A DNA stretch of 64,000 nt from Halomonas elongata DSM 2581 (GTDB lineage: Bacteria; Pseudomonadota; Gammaproteobacteria; Pseudomonadales; Halomonadaceae), in contig NC_014532.2 in NCBI RefSeq assembly GCF_000196875.2, positions 62,001 through 126,000 on the forward strand. The letters are read 5' to 3'. The notes beneath the pieces were generated by a model. It had not been told where the DNA came from. It saw nothing but the letters and a program-made list of their open reading frames with translations, and searched no databases. The translations under genes and the position numbers were made by a program. Below, piece by piece: positions 26,750 through 35,196 of the stretch. Each line of letters opens with the position of its first letter. The stretch's first letter is position 1.

Positions 26750-27213
26750 CGGTGGAGTCCTCCTCGGGTCCCGCGCGCACGCGGCCCCTGCCAGTGGCAA
26801 AGGGTTACCCAAGTCTCACGATCCGACCTGAGCCTTGGTTCAGGTGCCTTTGTATTTGTGTGTACCCATTGTGCAACAATTATGGGCAGTGATTGTGTAC
26901 AAAATGAAAGCCGCAAGCGCGACTGTCAAGTCATACCTGTGGGGGCAGGCGCTGTGGAGCCTGCTTTCAACGCTCAGCGATCCAGCACGGATGCTTAACT
27001 TTATGAAAAAGTTTGGCTTTGCGTGAGCCTGCCGAGAATCAGGGGTGGAATGTGGGTTGGCACTATCCTGGCGTGGCGACGGATTTCTCACTGTGGCTAC
27101 AAATGGCTACAACAATATACATATGAATTACTGTTTCCTTTCATGACGTCAGCCATGCTGAAGGCAAGCAGGTTGAAACCTGCATGGCGCGCAAGGGACA
27201 AGGGAGAAATGTC
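26750..27213. promoter_or_regulatory. Divergent intergenic region with operator-like repeats
   Basis: This 464-base gap between the deaminase and the pilus operon contains no convincing gene. On the deaminase side are two short palindromes, TTGT-GCA-ACAA at 26869-26879 and TTGT-GT-ACAA at 26894-26903, and a repeated GTGTAC. On the pilus side are a sigma-54-like element at 27058-27072 and a tandem repeat TGGCTACAA at 27094-27102 and 27104-27112, ten bases apart. The DNA is AT-richer than its surroundings from about 26840 to 27160. Confidence 0.45.
27058..27072 (+). promoter_or_regulatory. Candidate sigma-54 promoter for the pilus operon
   Basis: TGGCACTATCCTGGC has the GG-N10-GC spacing and matches TGGCAC of the -24 box, with TGGC in place of TTGC at -12. 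Transcription would start near 27084, leaving a leader of about 130 bases before the first pilin. The tandem TGGCTACAA repeat lies downstream of that start, so it is not a normal enhancer position for this promoter. Confidence 0.35.
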
Positions 27214-27771
27214 ATGTCGAGATGGCAATGCGTCCTGCTGTTCAAGAGGGGTGTTCTCATTCCATCTCTCATTCCATCCTTGTTGGCCGGCTCGGCGTTT
27301 GCCCAGAGCGTTACCGGTACCGTTGATGTCTCGATCGAATTGGCGGCAGCCTGTGAGGTCAATGGTTCGACGGCCACCAGCGGCGTGGATTTCGGGAGTC
27401 TGGAGTTTGGCAGCCATACTACGCTGTTCTCTGAAGCGGACTCCGAGGTGCTCAATGGCGGCGACGCGATCGAGGTACTATGCTCGCCCGGGGTCACGCC
27501 CTCCTTCCAGATCACCGGCGGGGCAAACGATGTCGAAAGCGGTGCACAGAACCATGCCATGGCCAATGGCAGTGGCAGCTTCGTGCCCTACTCGATCTAC
27601 ACCGATGCCGCGCGAACCAGCGCCCTCGAGTCCGGCACGCCATATGATCTGTCCGGCACGGCCGATGGCATAACGCCCCAGACCTTGTCGCTGTATGGCC
27701 GGGCCTATGGTCAGCCAGGGCTGGCGGCAGGTAGCTATAGCGATACCTTGAACGTCGAACTGTCATTTTGA
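27214..27771 (+). CDS. Spore coat U domain pilin (CsuA/B-like)
   Basis: 185 residues from ATG 27214 with AGGGAGA upstream. A signal peptide of about 28 residues ends ...GSAFA before QSVTG. The mature part is a single SCPU (spore coat U) domain with the paired cysteines in AACEVNG and VLCSPG, and a typical ending in GSYSDTLNVELSF, which serves as donor strand fold. In archaic (sigma-class) chaperone-usher systems this is the major rod subunit. First gene of five; its stop overlaps the second pilin's proposed start. Confidence 0.85.
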   Translation: MSRWQCVLLFKRGVLIPSLIPSLLAGSAFAQSVTGTVDVSIELAAACEVNGSTATSGVDFGSLEFGSHTTLFSEADSEVLNGGDAIEVLCSPGVTPSFQITGGANDVESGAQNHAMANGSGSFVPYSIYTDAARTSALESGTPYDLSGTADGITPQTLSLYGRAYGQPGLAAGSYSDTLNVELSF

Positions 27772-28304
27772 GGCGAGGTGCGTCGTTGGTGGCGGCGCTG
27801 TTGGTGAGCTTGACGCCGGTACAGGAGGGGGTGGCGCAGACCGCGCCCCAGACCAGCTTTCAGGTTGCCGCCACCATCAGCGAGGGTTGTCTGGTCGACA
27901 GCGAGATCCCCGGGGATGGTGCATCGCTGGGAAGTCTGGGGTCGCTGGATTTCGGCACGGCCTCTTCACTATCGCAACAAACCCGTACGTCGATGTTGGT
28001 CGATACCGCTGGTGTGACCCTGAGTTGCACGCCGGGGATCGCGCTGATCATGCGAATTGACGGCGGGCTTCATGCCAGTGGTGGCGTGCGCCACATGGAG
28101 AGCGATGCTGGTGCGGGCCTGGCCTATGCCCTGTTCGCTGATGCCAGCTACCAGCAGGCCATTGGCATCGACGCCTCGATCGCCGTCGACACACTTTCCG
28201 ACCCGAACAATATTTCCCTGCCGATATATGGGCGGCTGACATTGCCCGGCGCTCGGCCGTCGGGTGTTTACACGGATCGTTTAGCCGTGACACTGGAGTG
28301 GTAA
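27768..28304 (+). CDS. Second spore coat U domain pilin
   Basis: 178 residues if translation starts at TTG 27768, which overlaps the TGA of the first pilin and could be coupled to it. A GTG at 27789, with GCGAGGT about ten bases upstream, is an alternative that keeps a shorter signal peptide (...QEGVAQ, then TAPQTSF). SCPU features are the cysteines in SEGCLVD and LSCTPG and the ending SGVYTDRLAVTLEW. Probably a minor subunit or adaptor of the same pilus. Csu of Acinetobacter has more small subunits, so this operon is reduced. Confidence 0.8.
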   Translation: MRRGASLVAALLVSLTPVQEGVAQTAPQTSFQVAATISEGCLVDSEIPGDGASLGSLGSLDFGTASSLSQQTRTSMLVDTAGVTLSCTPGIALIMRIDGGLHASGGVRHMESDAGAGLAYALFADASYQQAIGIDASIAVDTLSDPNNISLPIYGRLTLPGARPSGVYTDRLAVTLEW

Positions 28305-29068
28305 TGACAATGAGACGGCGGAGTCTCGCGCTGAAAGGCTTGCTGATGGCCGGCCTTCTGGTGATGGCCTTGCCGGCCAGCGCTGGTGCCTTGCTGATCT
28401 GGCCGATTCATCCGGTCATCGAGAACGGACGGTCGGCGACGGCGTTGTGGCTGGAGAACCGTGGCAGCGAGCCGACACTGATTCAGCTACGCATCTTTGA
28501 GTGGCAGCAGCGGGAGGGGAAGGACCAGTACCAGAGTCAGGACGACCTCGTCGGCAGTCCCCCGATGATGGAGATAGCTCCAGGACAGCAGCAACTCGTG
28601 CGCCTGATCCGTCGAACGCCTCCACCGCCCTCGGGGGAAGAGCAGGCCTGGCGTGTCATTCTGGACGAGGTTCCGACCTCCTCCGCATCCGACGGGCCGG
28701 CTGGTCAGACCCGAGCCGGTGTCGAACTGCAGATGCGCTACTCCTTGCCGTTGTTCGATTATGGAGAGGGTGCCGCACCCGAGGATGGCGCGGAGGCCAG
28801 TGAGGTCGCGAGCATGCTCGGCTGGCGCATCATTCGCGAGAACGGCCGACGCTATCTGGAGGTGCGCAATCGTGGCGAGCGACATGCGCGCCTCACCGAG
28901 GTGGTGTTTGGTCAGGGAGCCACTGTCACCAAGGGGTTGCTGGGGTACGTGCTCGCCGACAGCTACCGTCGCTGGCCACTCGAAGAGACGACTCCAGGCG
29001 ATACCCTGTTCGCCCGCGTCAATGGTGGGGAGACAGTGCGCCTCGCGAGATGGTCTCCGGCACCTTGA
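28304..29068 (+). CDS. Archaic pilus periplasmic chaperone (CsuC-like)
   Basis: 254 residues from ATG 28304, overlapping the previous stop as TAATG. The signal peptide ends LPASAGA. The Ig-like chaperone domain begins LLIWPIHPVIENGRSATALWLENRG and carries the G1-strand region QQLVRLIRRTPPPPSGEEQAWRVILDEVP with the conserved arginine/proline segment. Domain 2 ends with ETTPGDTLFARVNGGETVRL. It would complete pilin folds by donor-strand complementation and hand them to the usher encoded next. Confidence 0.86.
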   Translation: MTMRRRSLALKGLLMAGLLVMALPASAGALLIWPIHPVIENGRSATALWLENRGSEPTLIQLRIFEWQQREGKDQYQSQDDLVGSPPMMEIAPGQQQLVRLIRRTPPPPSGEEQAWRVILDEVPTSSASDGPAGQTRAGVELQMRYSLPLFDYGEGAAPEDGAEASEVASMLGWRIIRENGRRYLEVRNRGERHARLTEVVFGQGATVTKGLLGYVLADSYRRWPLEETTPGDTLFARVNGGETVRLARWSPAP

Positions 29069-29093
29069 GCCCGGATTGGGATAGGGCTTGCCG

Positions 29094-31457
29094 ATGCAAA
29101 GGCTGCAACGACTGTGCCGAGATGGCCTCTGCCTGGGATGGCTAGCCGTGTCGCCGCATGCCGTCGGCCAGGACTTGCCACCGCCACCGGTCGCCGATGC
29201 CGCCCAGGAACGCGAGGCTCTGTTGCATCTGGAACTGGTGCTCAATCAACGCCCGACCGGACGGGTGGTATCGGTGACGCGTCGCGGGGGGCATCTCCTG
29301 GTAACGCCGGAGGCGTTTGGTGCAATCAGGTTGCCCGAGCGCCTGGCATCGATGGAGCACCTGGACCTGACGTACCTTGAGGAGGTCGAAGCGCACTATG
29401 ATGCGCCTCGCCAGCGTCTGGAAGTGACAGTGCCGACGGCATGGTTGCCCCGACAGCAGTTGGGCGGCCGACAGGCAGGAGCCTCCTCCGAGGCGTTGAG
29501 CAGCCCCGGTGCGCTGGTCAATTACGACCTGCATGTCAGCAAGGCGCGTCAGGGAACCACACGTGCTTCGCTATGGCATGAAGCGCGGCTGTTCGGTCTG
29601 GGAGGAAGCTGGCGCAGCAGTGGTGCCTGGCGCGAGGCCCTGGAGTCGATGCCTGACGGTTCAAGCGACGAATCGGCCTATGTGCGTTACGACACGACCT
29701 GGCGCCATGATGATCAGCAACGTCTGTTGAGCTACGAGGCGGGGGATGTCGTCACCCGTCCTTTGAGCTGGACGCGGGCGGTGCGGTTGGGCGGTGTGCA
29801 GGTGTCGCGCGATTTTGCGATTCGCCCGGATCTGATCACCTACCCGTTGCCGAGCTTCTCCGGCGATGCCGAGGTGCCCACCACCCTGGATCTGTTCGTC
29901 AACGGCAATCGGGTCGAGCGTCGGGATATCGAGCCGGGCCCCTTCACGCTGTCCGATGTCCCGAGTATCAGTGGGGCTGGCGAGGCAACGCTGGTCACCG
30001 AGGATATCCAGGGGCGCCGGGAAGTCAGGACCCTGCCTTTTTATGTGACCAACGAGCTGCTGCGGCCGGGGCTGGCGAGCTTCAGCATTGCTGCCGGCGC
30101 GTTGAGGCGAGGCTATGGGCAGCGCAGTTTTGATTACGATGAAGCGGCGGCCAGTGTCTCGCAGCGCATCGGGGTCACCGATCAACTGTCGCTTGGCGGA
30201 CATGCCGAGTTGGCCGATTCCCTGGCGCTGGGAGGTGCGGGGGTGACCCTCGGTCTATGGCGTGCCGGCACTCTGGAGATGGCTTACCAATACAGCGATA
30301 GTGAATTCGGCACGGCGGCGGCTAACAGCCTGGGGTATCAGTATCGGGGCCGAAACGTCAGTCTGGGGGCGCGTCATGAGCGCCGGGAGGCGGGGTTCGC
30401 CGATTTGTCCGATGTCTTGGCGCGGCAGATCCCTGAACAGGCCCGCACGCGGACCCAAGTGACCGCCAGCACGTCGCTGGGGAGATGGGGCAGCATGGCC
30501 GCCGGATACTTCGAGGTCGACGACGGTGTGTCGACCCGGCTGCTGAATCTTTCCTATCAGCGTCCACTGTGGCGTAACGCGCATCTGTCGTTGAGTGCCA
30601 ATCGCGAGATCGGCGGGGCCGGAGGCTGGGGCGGGTTACTGCAGGTCACACTTGCCCTCGACCATGGCCGTGGCGTTGTGAGCGCCGGCATGGACCGCGA
30701 TGCCGAGGGCAATGCAGCACAGCAGCTGCAGTACTCGCGAGCTGCTCCTCTGGAAGGGGGCTGGGGCTGGAATCTGGGAGTACGCCACCGCGAGGGGCAG
30801 ACAGTCTATCGTCAGGCGGATGTTCGCCACCGTGGGGAAAGAGCCTCCTGGCGGTTGGGCCTGCAAGGGGCCGGCGAGGACGATACCTATTTCGGTGGCC
30901 TGAGTGGGTCGGCTGTCTTCATGGCCGGGCGTAGCTTTCTGGCCAACGAGGTCAATGACAGTTTTGTGGTGGTGTCCACAGACGGCGAGGCCGGTGTGCC
31001 GGTGCGTTATGAAAACCAGACGGTCGGTCATACTGATGAAGATGGCTATCTGCTGGTGCCCTGGGGGACCGCCTATTATCCAGGCAAGTACGAAATCGAC
31101 CCGCTTGCGCTGCCTGTCGAGGTGGCCACACCGGAAGTCAAGCGGCGTGTGGCCGTCGAGCCGCGCAGCGGTTACTTGCTATCGTTCGACCTGCCGCGTC
31201 GTACATCCGCCAGTCTTCGCCTGGTGGATGCCGATGGCAAGGATCTGCCGCTCGGTGCGAAGGTGCGCTCGTCGAGCGGCGAACGTGCCGTGGTCGGCTG
31301 GGATGGCATGACGTATCTCGAGACGGTGTCGACGGGAATGCGGCTGCGGGTGACGCTGCCGGATGGCAGCGAGTGCCTGGCACCTCTGTCCTTGCCCGAT
31401 GAGGTGTCGGGGCGCCTGGATCTGGCATCCGTGACGTGCCGTATGGAGGAGATGTGA
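29094..31457 (+). CDS. Archaic pilus outer-membrane usher (CsuD-like)
   Basis: 787 residues from ATG 29094, with a signal peptide ending near VSPHAVGQ. The N-terminal domain, the 24-strand pore region (SYEAGDVVTRPLSWTRAVRLGGVQVSRDFAIRPDL, FVNGNRVERRDIEPGPFTLSDVP), the plug and the C-terminal domains (DEDGYLLVPWGTAYYPGKYEIDP) are in the usual order. The length is somewhat below gamma ushers and fits the archaic class. It exports chaperone-bound subunits through the outer membrane. Its stop overlaps the next gene's ATG (TGATG). Confidence 0.9.
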   Translation: MQRLQRLCRDGLCLGWLAVSPHAVGQDLPPPPVADAAQEREALLHLELVLNQRPTGRVVSVTRRGGHLLVTPEAFGAIRLPERLASMEHLDLTYLEEVEAHYDAPRQRLEVTVPTAWLPRQQLGGRQAGASSEALSSPGALVNYDLHVSKARQGTTRASLWHEARLFGLGGSWRSSGAWREALESMPDGSSDESAYVRYDTTWRHDDQQRLLSYEAGDVVTRPLSWTRAVRLGGVQVSRDFAIRPDLITYPLPSFSGDAEVPTTLDLFVNGNRVERRDIEPGPFTLSDVPSISGAGEATLVTEDIQGRREVRTLPFYVTNELLRPGLASFSIAAGALRRGYGQRSFDYDEAAASVSQRIGVTDQLSLGGHAELADSLALGGAGVTLGLWRAGTLEMAYQYSDSEFGTAAANSLGYQYRGRNVSLGARHERREAGFADLSDVLARQIPEQARTRTQVTASTSLGRWGSMAAGYFEVDDGVSTRLLNLSYQRPLWRNAHLSLSANREIGGAGGWGGLLQVTLALDHGRGVVSAGMDRDAEGNAAQQLQYSRAAPLEGGWGWNLGVRHREGQTVYRQADVRHRGERASWRLGLQGAGEDDTYFGGLSGSAVFMAGRSFLANEVNDSFVVVSTDGEAGVPVRYENQTVGHTDEDGYLLVPWGTAYYPGKYEIDPLALPVEVATPEVKRRVAVEPRSGYLLSFDLPRRTSASLRLVDADGKDLPLGAKVRSSSGERAVVGWDGMTYLETVSTGMRLRVTLPDGSECLAPLSLPDEVSGRLDLASVTCRMEEM

Positions 31458-32467
31458 TGGGTAATGCCGGCGTAATCCGACTTGGCTGGCGGAGTCTCGT
31501 CACGTTCTGCCTGTTGCTGGCCGTGGTATGTGGTACGAACTCCGCCCTGGCTTGCGATGTGGTGGCGCCGAATCCTTTGGCGAGTTTTGGTGTCGCGAGC
31601 TCGCTGACGGTGGCCGGCAGTGCCCAGCAGACATCGGCACAGCCCAACGCCGGGGTGGAGTGCTCGGCTCCGATATTGTCGGTGCTCGGCAGCGACTACG
31701 TGAATGCGACGATCACCAGTGCCAACGGCGGTCAACTCCAGGTGGCAACCGGCGACACCATCGACTATGACATTTCGGCCGACCCCGGCGGCGAGGTGCC
31801 CCTGACGCTCGGGACCACCTACGATTACTACAACGCTACCTTGCTGGATTTGCTCGGTTTGCTGGGGAGCAGCGATCCGATCGAACTGCCAATGTATTTC
31901 CGCACTCTGCCGGGCTCAGCGGATAATGTCGCCGCCGGTCTCTATATCGATACCCTGACCGTCAACTGGAACTGGTCCGTCTGCGAGGGGATCGGGATCG
32001 GTGGGTTATGCCTGGGGCGAGACAACGGGAGTGGCACCAGTACCGTCACCCTGCAGCTCGAGGTCCTGCCGGATTGCGTGATTGATGCCCCCGATCTGGA
32101 TTTCGGCTCGGCACCGCTGGTGGCCGGCTTTAGCCCGGTCACCCGGACGCTTTCGGTGCGCTGTACCAAAGGGCAGGCCTACAGCGTGGGGTTGAGCGAT
32201 GGTCAGCATGCTGCGTCCGGTCAACGGCGCATGGCATCGTCGGGAGAGTTTCTACGCTATGAGCTCTACAAAGGGGCCAGTGGGCTGTCGCGTTGGGGAC
32301 GCCAAGGGGCGGAGCGACGCGACTCGACCCAGGCTGACAACGCGCCGGGAAATCACGATGGCGTGACCGCCCAAGGCTTCATCTACCGTGGCATCATCGA
32401 TGATGCTCAGTCGACGCCACCCGCTGGCGTCTATACGGATACCGTCGTCGTGGATATCGAGTTCTGA
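31457..32467 (+). CDS. Two-domain spore coat U tip adhesin (CsuE-like)
   Basis: 336 residues from ATG 31457. After a signal peptide ending NSALA there are two SCPU-like domains: an N-terminal one (about 40-185), rich in hydrophobic and glycine residues and including LLDLLGLLG, and a C-terminal pilin domain (LEVLPDCVIDAPDLDFGSAPL ... PPAGVYTDTVVVDIEF). In Csu pili the two-domain CsuE sits at the tip and its hydrophobic fingers bind plastics. The LLDLLGLLG loop could play that part (inference). Last gene of the operon. Confidence 0.82.
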   Translation: MGNAGVIRLGWRSLVTFCLLLAVVCGTNSALACDVVAPNPLASFGVASSLTVAGSAQQTSAQPNAGVECSAPILSVLGSDYVNATITSANGGQLQVATGDTIDYDISADPGGEVPLTLGTTYDYYNATLLDLLGLLGSSDPIELPMYFRTLPGSADNVAAGLYIDTLTVNWNWSVCEGIGIGGLCLGRDNGSGTSTVTLQLEVLPDCVIDAPDLDFGSAPLVAGFSPVTRTLSVRCTKGQAYSVGLSDGQHAASGQRRMASSGEFLRYELYKGASGLSRWGRQGAERRDSTQADNAPGNHDGVTAQGFIYRGIIDDAQSTPPAGVYTDTVVVDIEF

Positions 32468-32473
32468 ACGCAA

Positions 32474-32494
32474 GGCGCCGCCCCTGGGCGGCGC
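32474..32494 (+). terminator. Hairpin at the end of the pilus operon
   Basis: GGCGCCGCC pairs with GGCGGCGCC around a short loop, ten bases after the adhesin stop and between two convergent genes. The stem is strong but lacks a U tract. Confidence 0.45.
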
Positions 32495-32508
32495 CTGCGG
32501 CGGGAGGA

Positions 32509-33759
32509 TCAACCCTCGAAGCTGGTTTCCGAGTAGAGCACCCGCACGCGCAGGGTGTGTGTCACCTTGCTCAGGGCCTCCAGAGCGCGGGGGCCGTACT
32601 CCTTGTCCACGTCGATGACCACGTAGCCGATGCGTTCGTTGGTCTGCAGGTACTGGCCGAGGATGTTGATGTCTTCCTCGGAGAGCACCCGGTTGATCTC
32701 GGACAGCACACCGGGCACGTTCTCGTGGATGTGCAGCAGGCGGTGCTTGCCGGGGTGCGCCGGCAGGGCGACCTCGGGGAAGTTCACCGAGGTGATGGTG
32801 GTGCCGTTGTCGGAGAAGGTCACCAGCTTCTCGGAGACCTCGATGCCGATGTTTTCCTGGGCCTCCAGGGTGGAGCCTCCGATGTGCGGGGTGAGGATGA
32901 CATTGTTCAGGCCGCGCAGCGGGCTGACGAACTCCTCGTTGTTGCCCTTGGGCTCGACCGGGAAGACATCGATGGCCGCGCCGTTGAGGCGGCCGGCCTG
33001 GAGGGCCTCGGCGAGTGCCTCGATGACCACCACGCTGCCGCGTGAGGCATTGATCAGGATGCTGCCCGGCTTCATCAGGCCGATCTGCTCTTCGCCGATC
33101 ATCCAGCGGGTGGAGGGCAGGTCCGGTACGTGCAGGGTGACGATGTCGGCGCGGGCCAGCAGTTCCTCGAGGCTGCCCACCTGGCGGGCATTGCCCATGC
33201 CGAGCTTGGTCACCACGTCGTAGTAGATGACGTCGAAGCCCAGGGCTTCCGAGAGAACCGAGAGCTGGGCGCCGATGCTGCCATAGCCGATGATGCCGAG
33301 CGTCTTGCCGCGAGCCTCGTGGGAATTCTTGGCGGACTTCAGCCAGCCTCCCTGATGGGCGCTGGCGCTCTTCTCGGGGATACCGCGCAGCAGCATGATG
33401 GCCTCGGCCAGCACCAGTTCGGCCACCGAGCGGGTGTTGGAATAGGGCGCGTTGAAGACGGGGATGCCGCGCACCAGCGCCGCGTCGAGATCGACCTGGT
33501 TGGTGCCGATGCAGAAACAGCCCACGGCCACGAGCTTCTCGGCGGCGGCGAAGACGCGTTCGTTGAGCTGGGTACGCGAACGGATGCCGATGAAGTGGAC
33601 GTCGCGGATCTTCTCGATCAGCGTTTCTTCGTCCAGCGAAGTCGACAGGTGTTCGATGTTGGTGTACCCGGCATTCAAGAAATTGTCCACCGCGCTCTGG
33701 TGGACGCCCTCGAGCAGCAGGATCTTGATCTTGCTCTTGTCCAGGGACGTTTTGGCCAT
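32509..33759 (-). CDS. serA: D-3-phosphoglycerate dehydrogenase
   Basis: 416 residues, the E. coli-type SerA with a C-terminal ACT domain. The NAD fold has KTLGIIGYGSIGAQLSVLSEALGF, the catalytic arginine in NASRGSVVV, and glutamate/histidine in DVFPVEP and LTPHIGGST. The regulatory domain (LLHIHENVPGVLSEINRVLSEEDINILGQYL) binds serine for feedback inhibition. It starts serine synthesis from 3-phosphoglycerate. Monocistronic on the minus strand, convergent with the pilus operon. Confidence 0.96.
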   Translation of the reverse strand: MAKTSLDKSKIKILLLEGVHQSAVDNFLNAGYTNIEHLSTSLDEETLIEKIRDVHFIGIRSRTQLNERVFAAAEKLVAVGCFCIGTNQVDLDAALVRGIPVFNAPYSNTRSVAELVLAEAIMLLRGIPEKSASAHQGGWLKSAKNSHEARGKTLGIIGYGSIGAQLSVLSEALGFDVIYYDVVTKLGMGNARQVGSLEELLARADIVTLHVPDLPSTRWMIGEEQIGLMKPGSILINASRGSVVVIEALAEALQAGRLNGAAIDVFPVEPKGNNEEFVSPLRGLNNVILTPHIGGSTLEAQENIGIEVSEKLVTFSDNGTTITSVNFPEVALPAHPGKHRLLHIHENVPGVLSEINRVLSEEDINILGQYLQTNERIGYVVIDVDKEYGPRALEALSKVTHTLRVRVLYSETSFEG

Positions 33760-34029
33760 GGTCGAATCAACCCCTTCTATGGTGCGCGCCGCATGCGGTT
33801 AAGCAGGTGAAGCCTGAGGTTGCCAGACGCCCTTGGCCCTGGCCGCGACAGGCTTTAAACGAGGGCCAACATCCTACCACAGCCCGGCCCGTTGCGGATG
33901 AAAATGCCGCGTCGTCTGGATGAGCGGCGTGCATGATGGCCGAGACGCGCCCGGGTGCGGGGCAGACGACCCCCCGGGGGGAGCGTGTATACTATCGCCC
34001 TCATGGTGAAATGGCCGACGAGGGTAGCC

Positions 34030-34314
34030 ATGGCGGGACAGGACAAGCAGCGACAGGATAGCGAAGAGACGGCACCGGAGGATTTCGCGGCGACCGTGGA
34101 GCGTCTGGAGGCGCTGGTCGAACGACTGGAATCCGGCGAGTTGTCGCTGGAGGCGTCGTTGACGGCCTTCGAGCAGGGAGTTCGCCTGACCCGCGACGCC
34201 CAGCGTCGGCTCGACGAGGCGGAACTCAAGGTCCGCACCCTGACCGAGGGAGAGGAAGGCGGCATCGACCTCAAGCCCTTCGCGTCACCCGAGGAGGATG
34301 ACGGTGAATATTGA
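34030..34314 (+). CDS. xseB: Exodeoxyribonuclease VII small subunit
   Basis: 94 residues from ATG 34030. The helical core [52 protein letters not shown] is the XseB signature. Several XseB chains bind the XseA large subunit to degrade single-stranded DNA. The order xseB-ispA-dxs is widespread in gammaproteobacteria. A -10-like TATACT lies at 33988-33993. The 3' end overlaps ispA by 11 bases. Confidence 0.92.
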   Translation: MAGQDKQRQDSEETAPEDFAATVERLEALVERLESGELSLEASLTAFEQGVRLTRDAQRRLDEAELKVRTLTEGEEGGIDLKPFASPEEDDGEY

Positions 34315-35182
34315 ACGCTTGATGGCCGCGGATCGTCGCCGCGTGGACGAATGCCTGGAAACGCTCTTCGCGCGCGGCGAGTCGGCGCCTTCGGAGCAGC
34401 TGGACGCGGCCATGCGTCATGGCGTGCTGGTCGGTGGCAAGCGCTTGCGGCCGGTGCTGCTCTATGCCACGGGGCGCGCCCTGGGCGCGAGCGACGAAGC
34501 GCTCGACGGTCCGGCGATGGCGGTCGAGCTGGTGCATGCCTATTCCCTGGTGCACGACGACCTGCCGGCCATGGATGACGATGACGTGCGCCGTGGCCGG
34601 CCCACCGTGCATCGCGCTTATGACGAGGCCACCGCCATCCTGGCCGGCGATGCGCTGCAGACCCTTGCCTTCGAAGTGCTGGCCGATACCGGCCACCCGC
34701 GCCTGGCGGCGATGGTCGGCACCCTGGCCCGAGCTGCCGGGCGTGACGGCATGGCGGCCGGCCAGGCGCTGGATCTGGATGCCGTGGGGGGCCACCCCGA
34801 CCTGACGGCGCTGGCGACGATGCATCGCCACAAGACTGGTGCGCTGATCCACGCCGCCGTGCGCCTGGGAGGCCTGGTGGCGGTGCCCGAGGACGATGAA
34901 CGCCTGCTGGCGCTGGAGCGTTACGCCGCCGCCATCGGGCTGGCGTTCCAGATTCGCGATGACGTGCTCGACGTGACCGGCGACACGGCCGTCCTCGGCA
35001 AGACCTCAGGGGCGGACGCCGCCCGTGACAAACCGACCTATCCCACCCTGCTGGGGCTGAAGGGGGCCGATGACAAGGCCCGATCCCTGGTGGACGAGGC
35101 CGTATCGGCCCTGGCGCCGCTGGGCGAGGCCGGCAGCGTGCTGGCCAACCTGGCCCGATACATGATCGAGCGTGACCACTGA
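34304..35182 (+). CDS. ispA: Farnesyl diphosphate synthase (polyprenyl synthetase)
   Basis: 292 residues. GAGGAGG at 34291-34297 is only one base from an ATG at 34298 but six bases from GTG 34304, so I choose the GTG; both are in frame. The first aspartate-rich motif is [20 protein letters not shown], the second is [27 protein letters not shown] and [14 protein letters not shown] complete the active site. It condenses IPP with DMAPP and GPP to give farnesyl diphosphate. The dxs gene follows by 14 bases, joining supply of precursor and its first use. Confidence 0.93.
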   Translation: MNIERLMAADRRRVDECLETLFARGESAPSEQLDAAMRHGVLVGGKRLRPVLLYATGRALGASDEALDGPAMAVELVHAYSLVHDDLPAMDDDDVRRGRPTVHRAYDEATAILAGDALQTLAFEVLADTGHPRLAAMVGTLARAAGRDGMAAGQALDLDAVGGHPDLTALATMHRHKTGALIHAAVRLGGLVAVPEDDERLLALERYAAAIGLAFQIRDDVLDVTGDTAVLGKTSGADAARDKPTYPTLLGLKGADDKARSLVDEAVSALAPLGEAGSVLANLARYMIERDH

Positions 35183-35196
35183 ACCACAGGGCCAAC

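Noticed and set aside
26840..27091. 83-codon open frame on the minus strand in the deaminase-pilus gap.
   Set aside because: It has no ribosome site, no domain-like text and covers the operator-like repeats; it is treated as non-coding.
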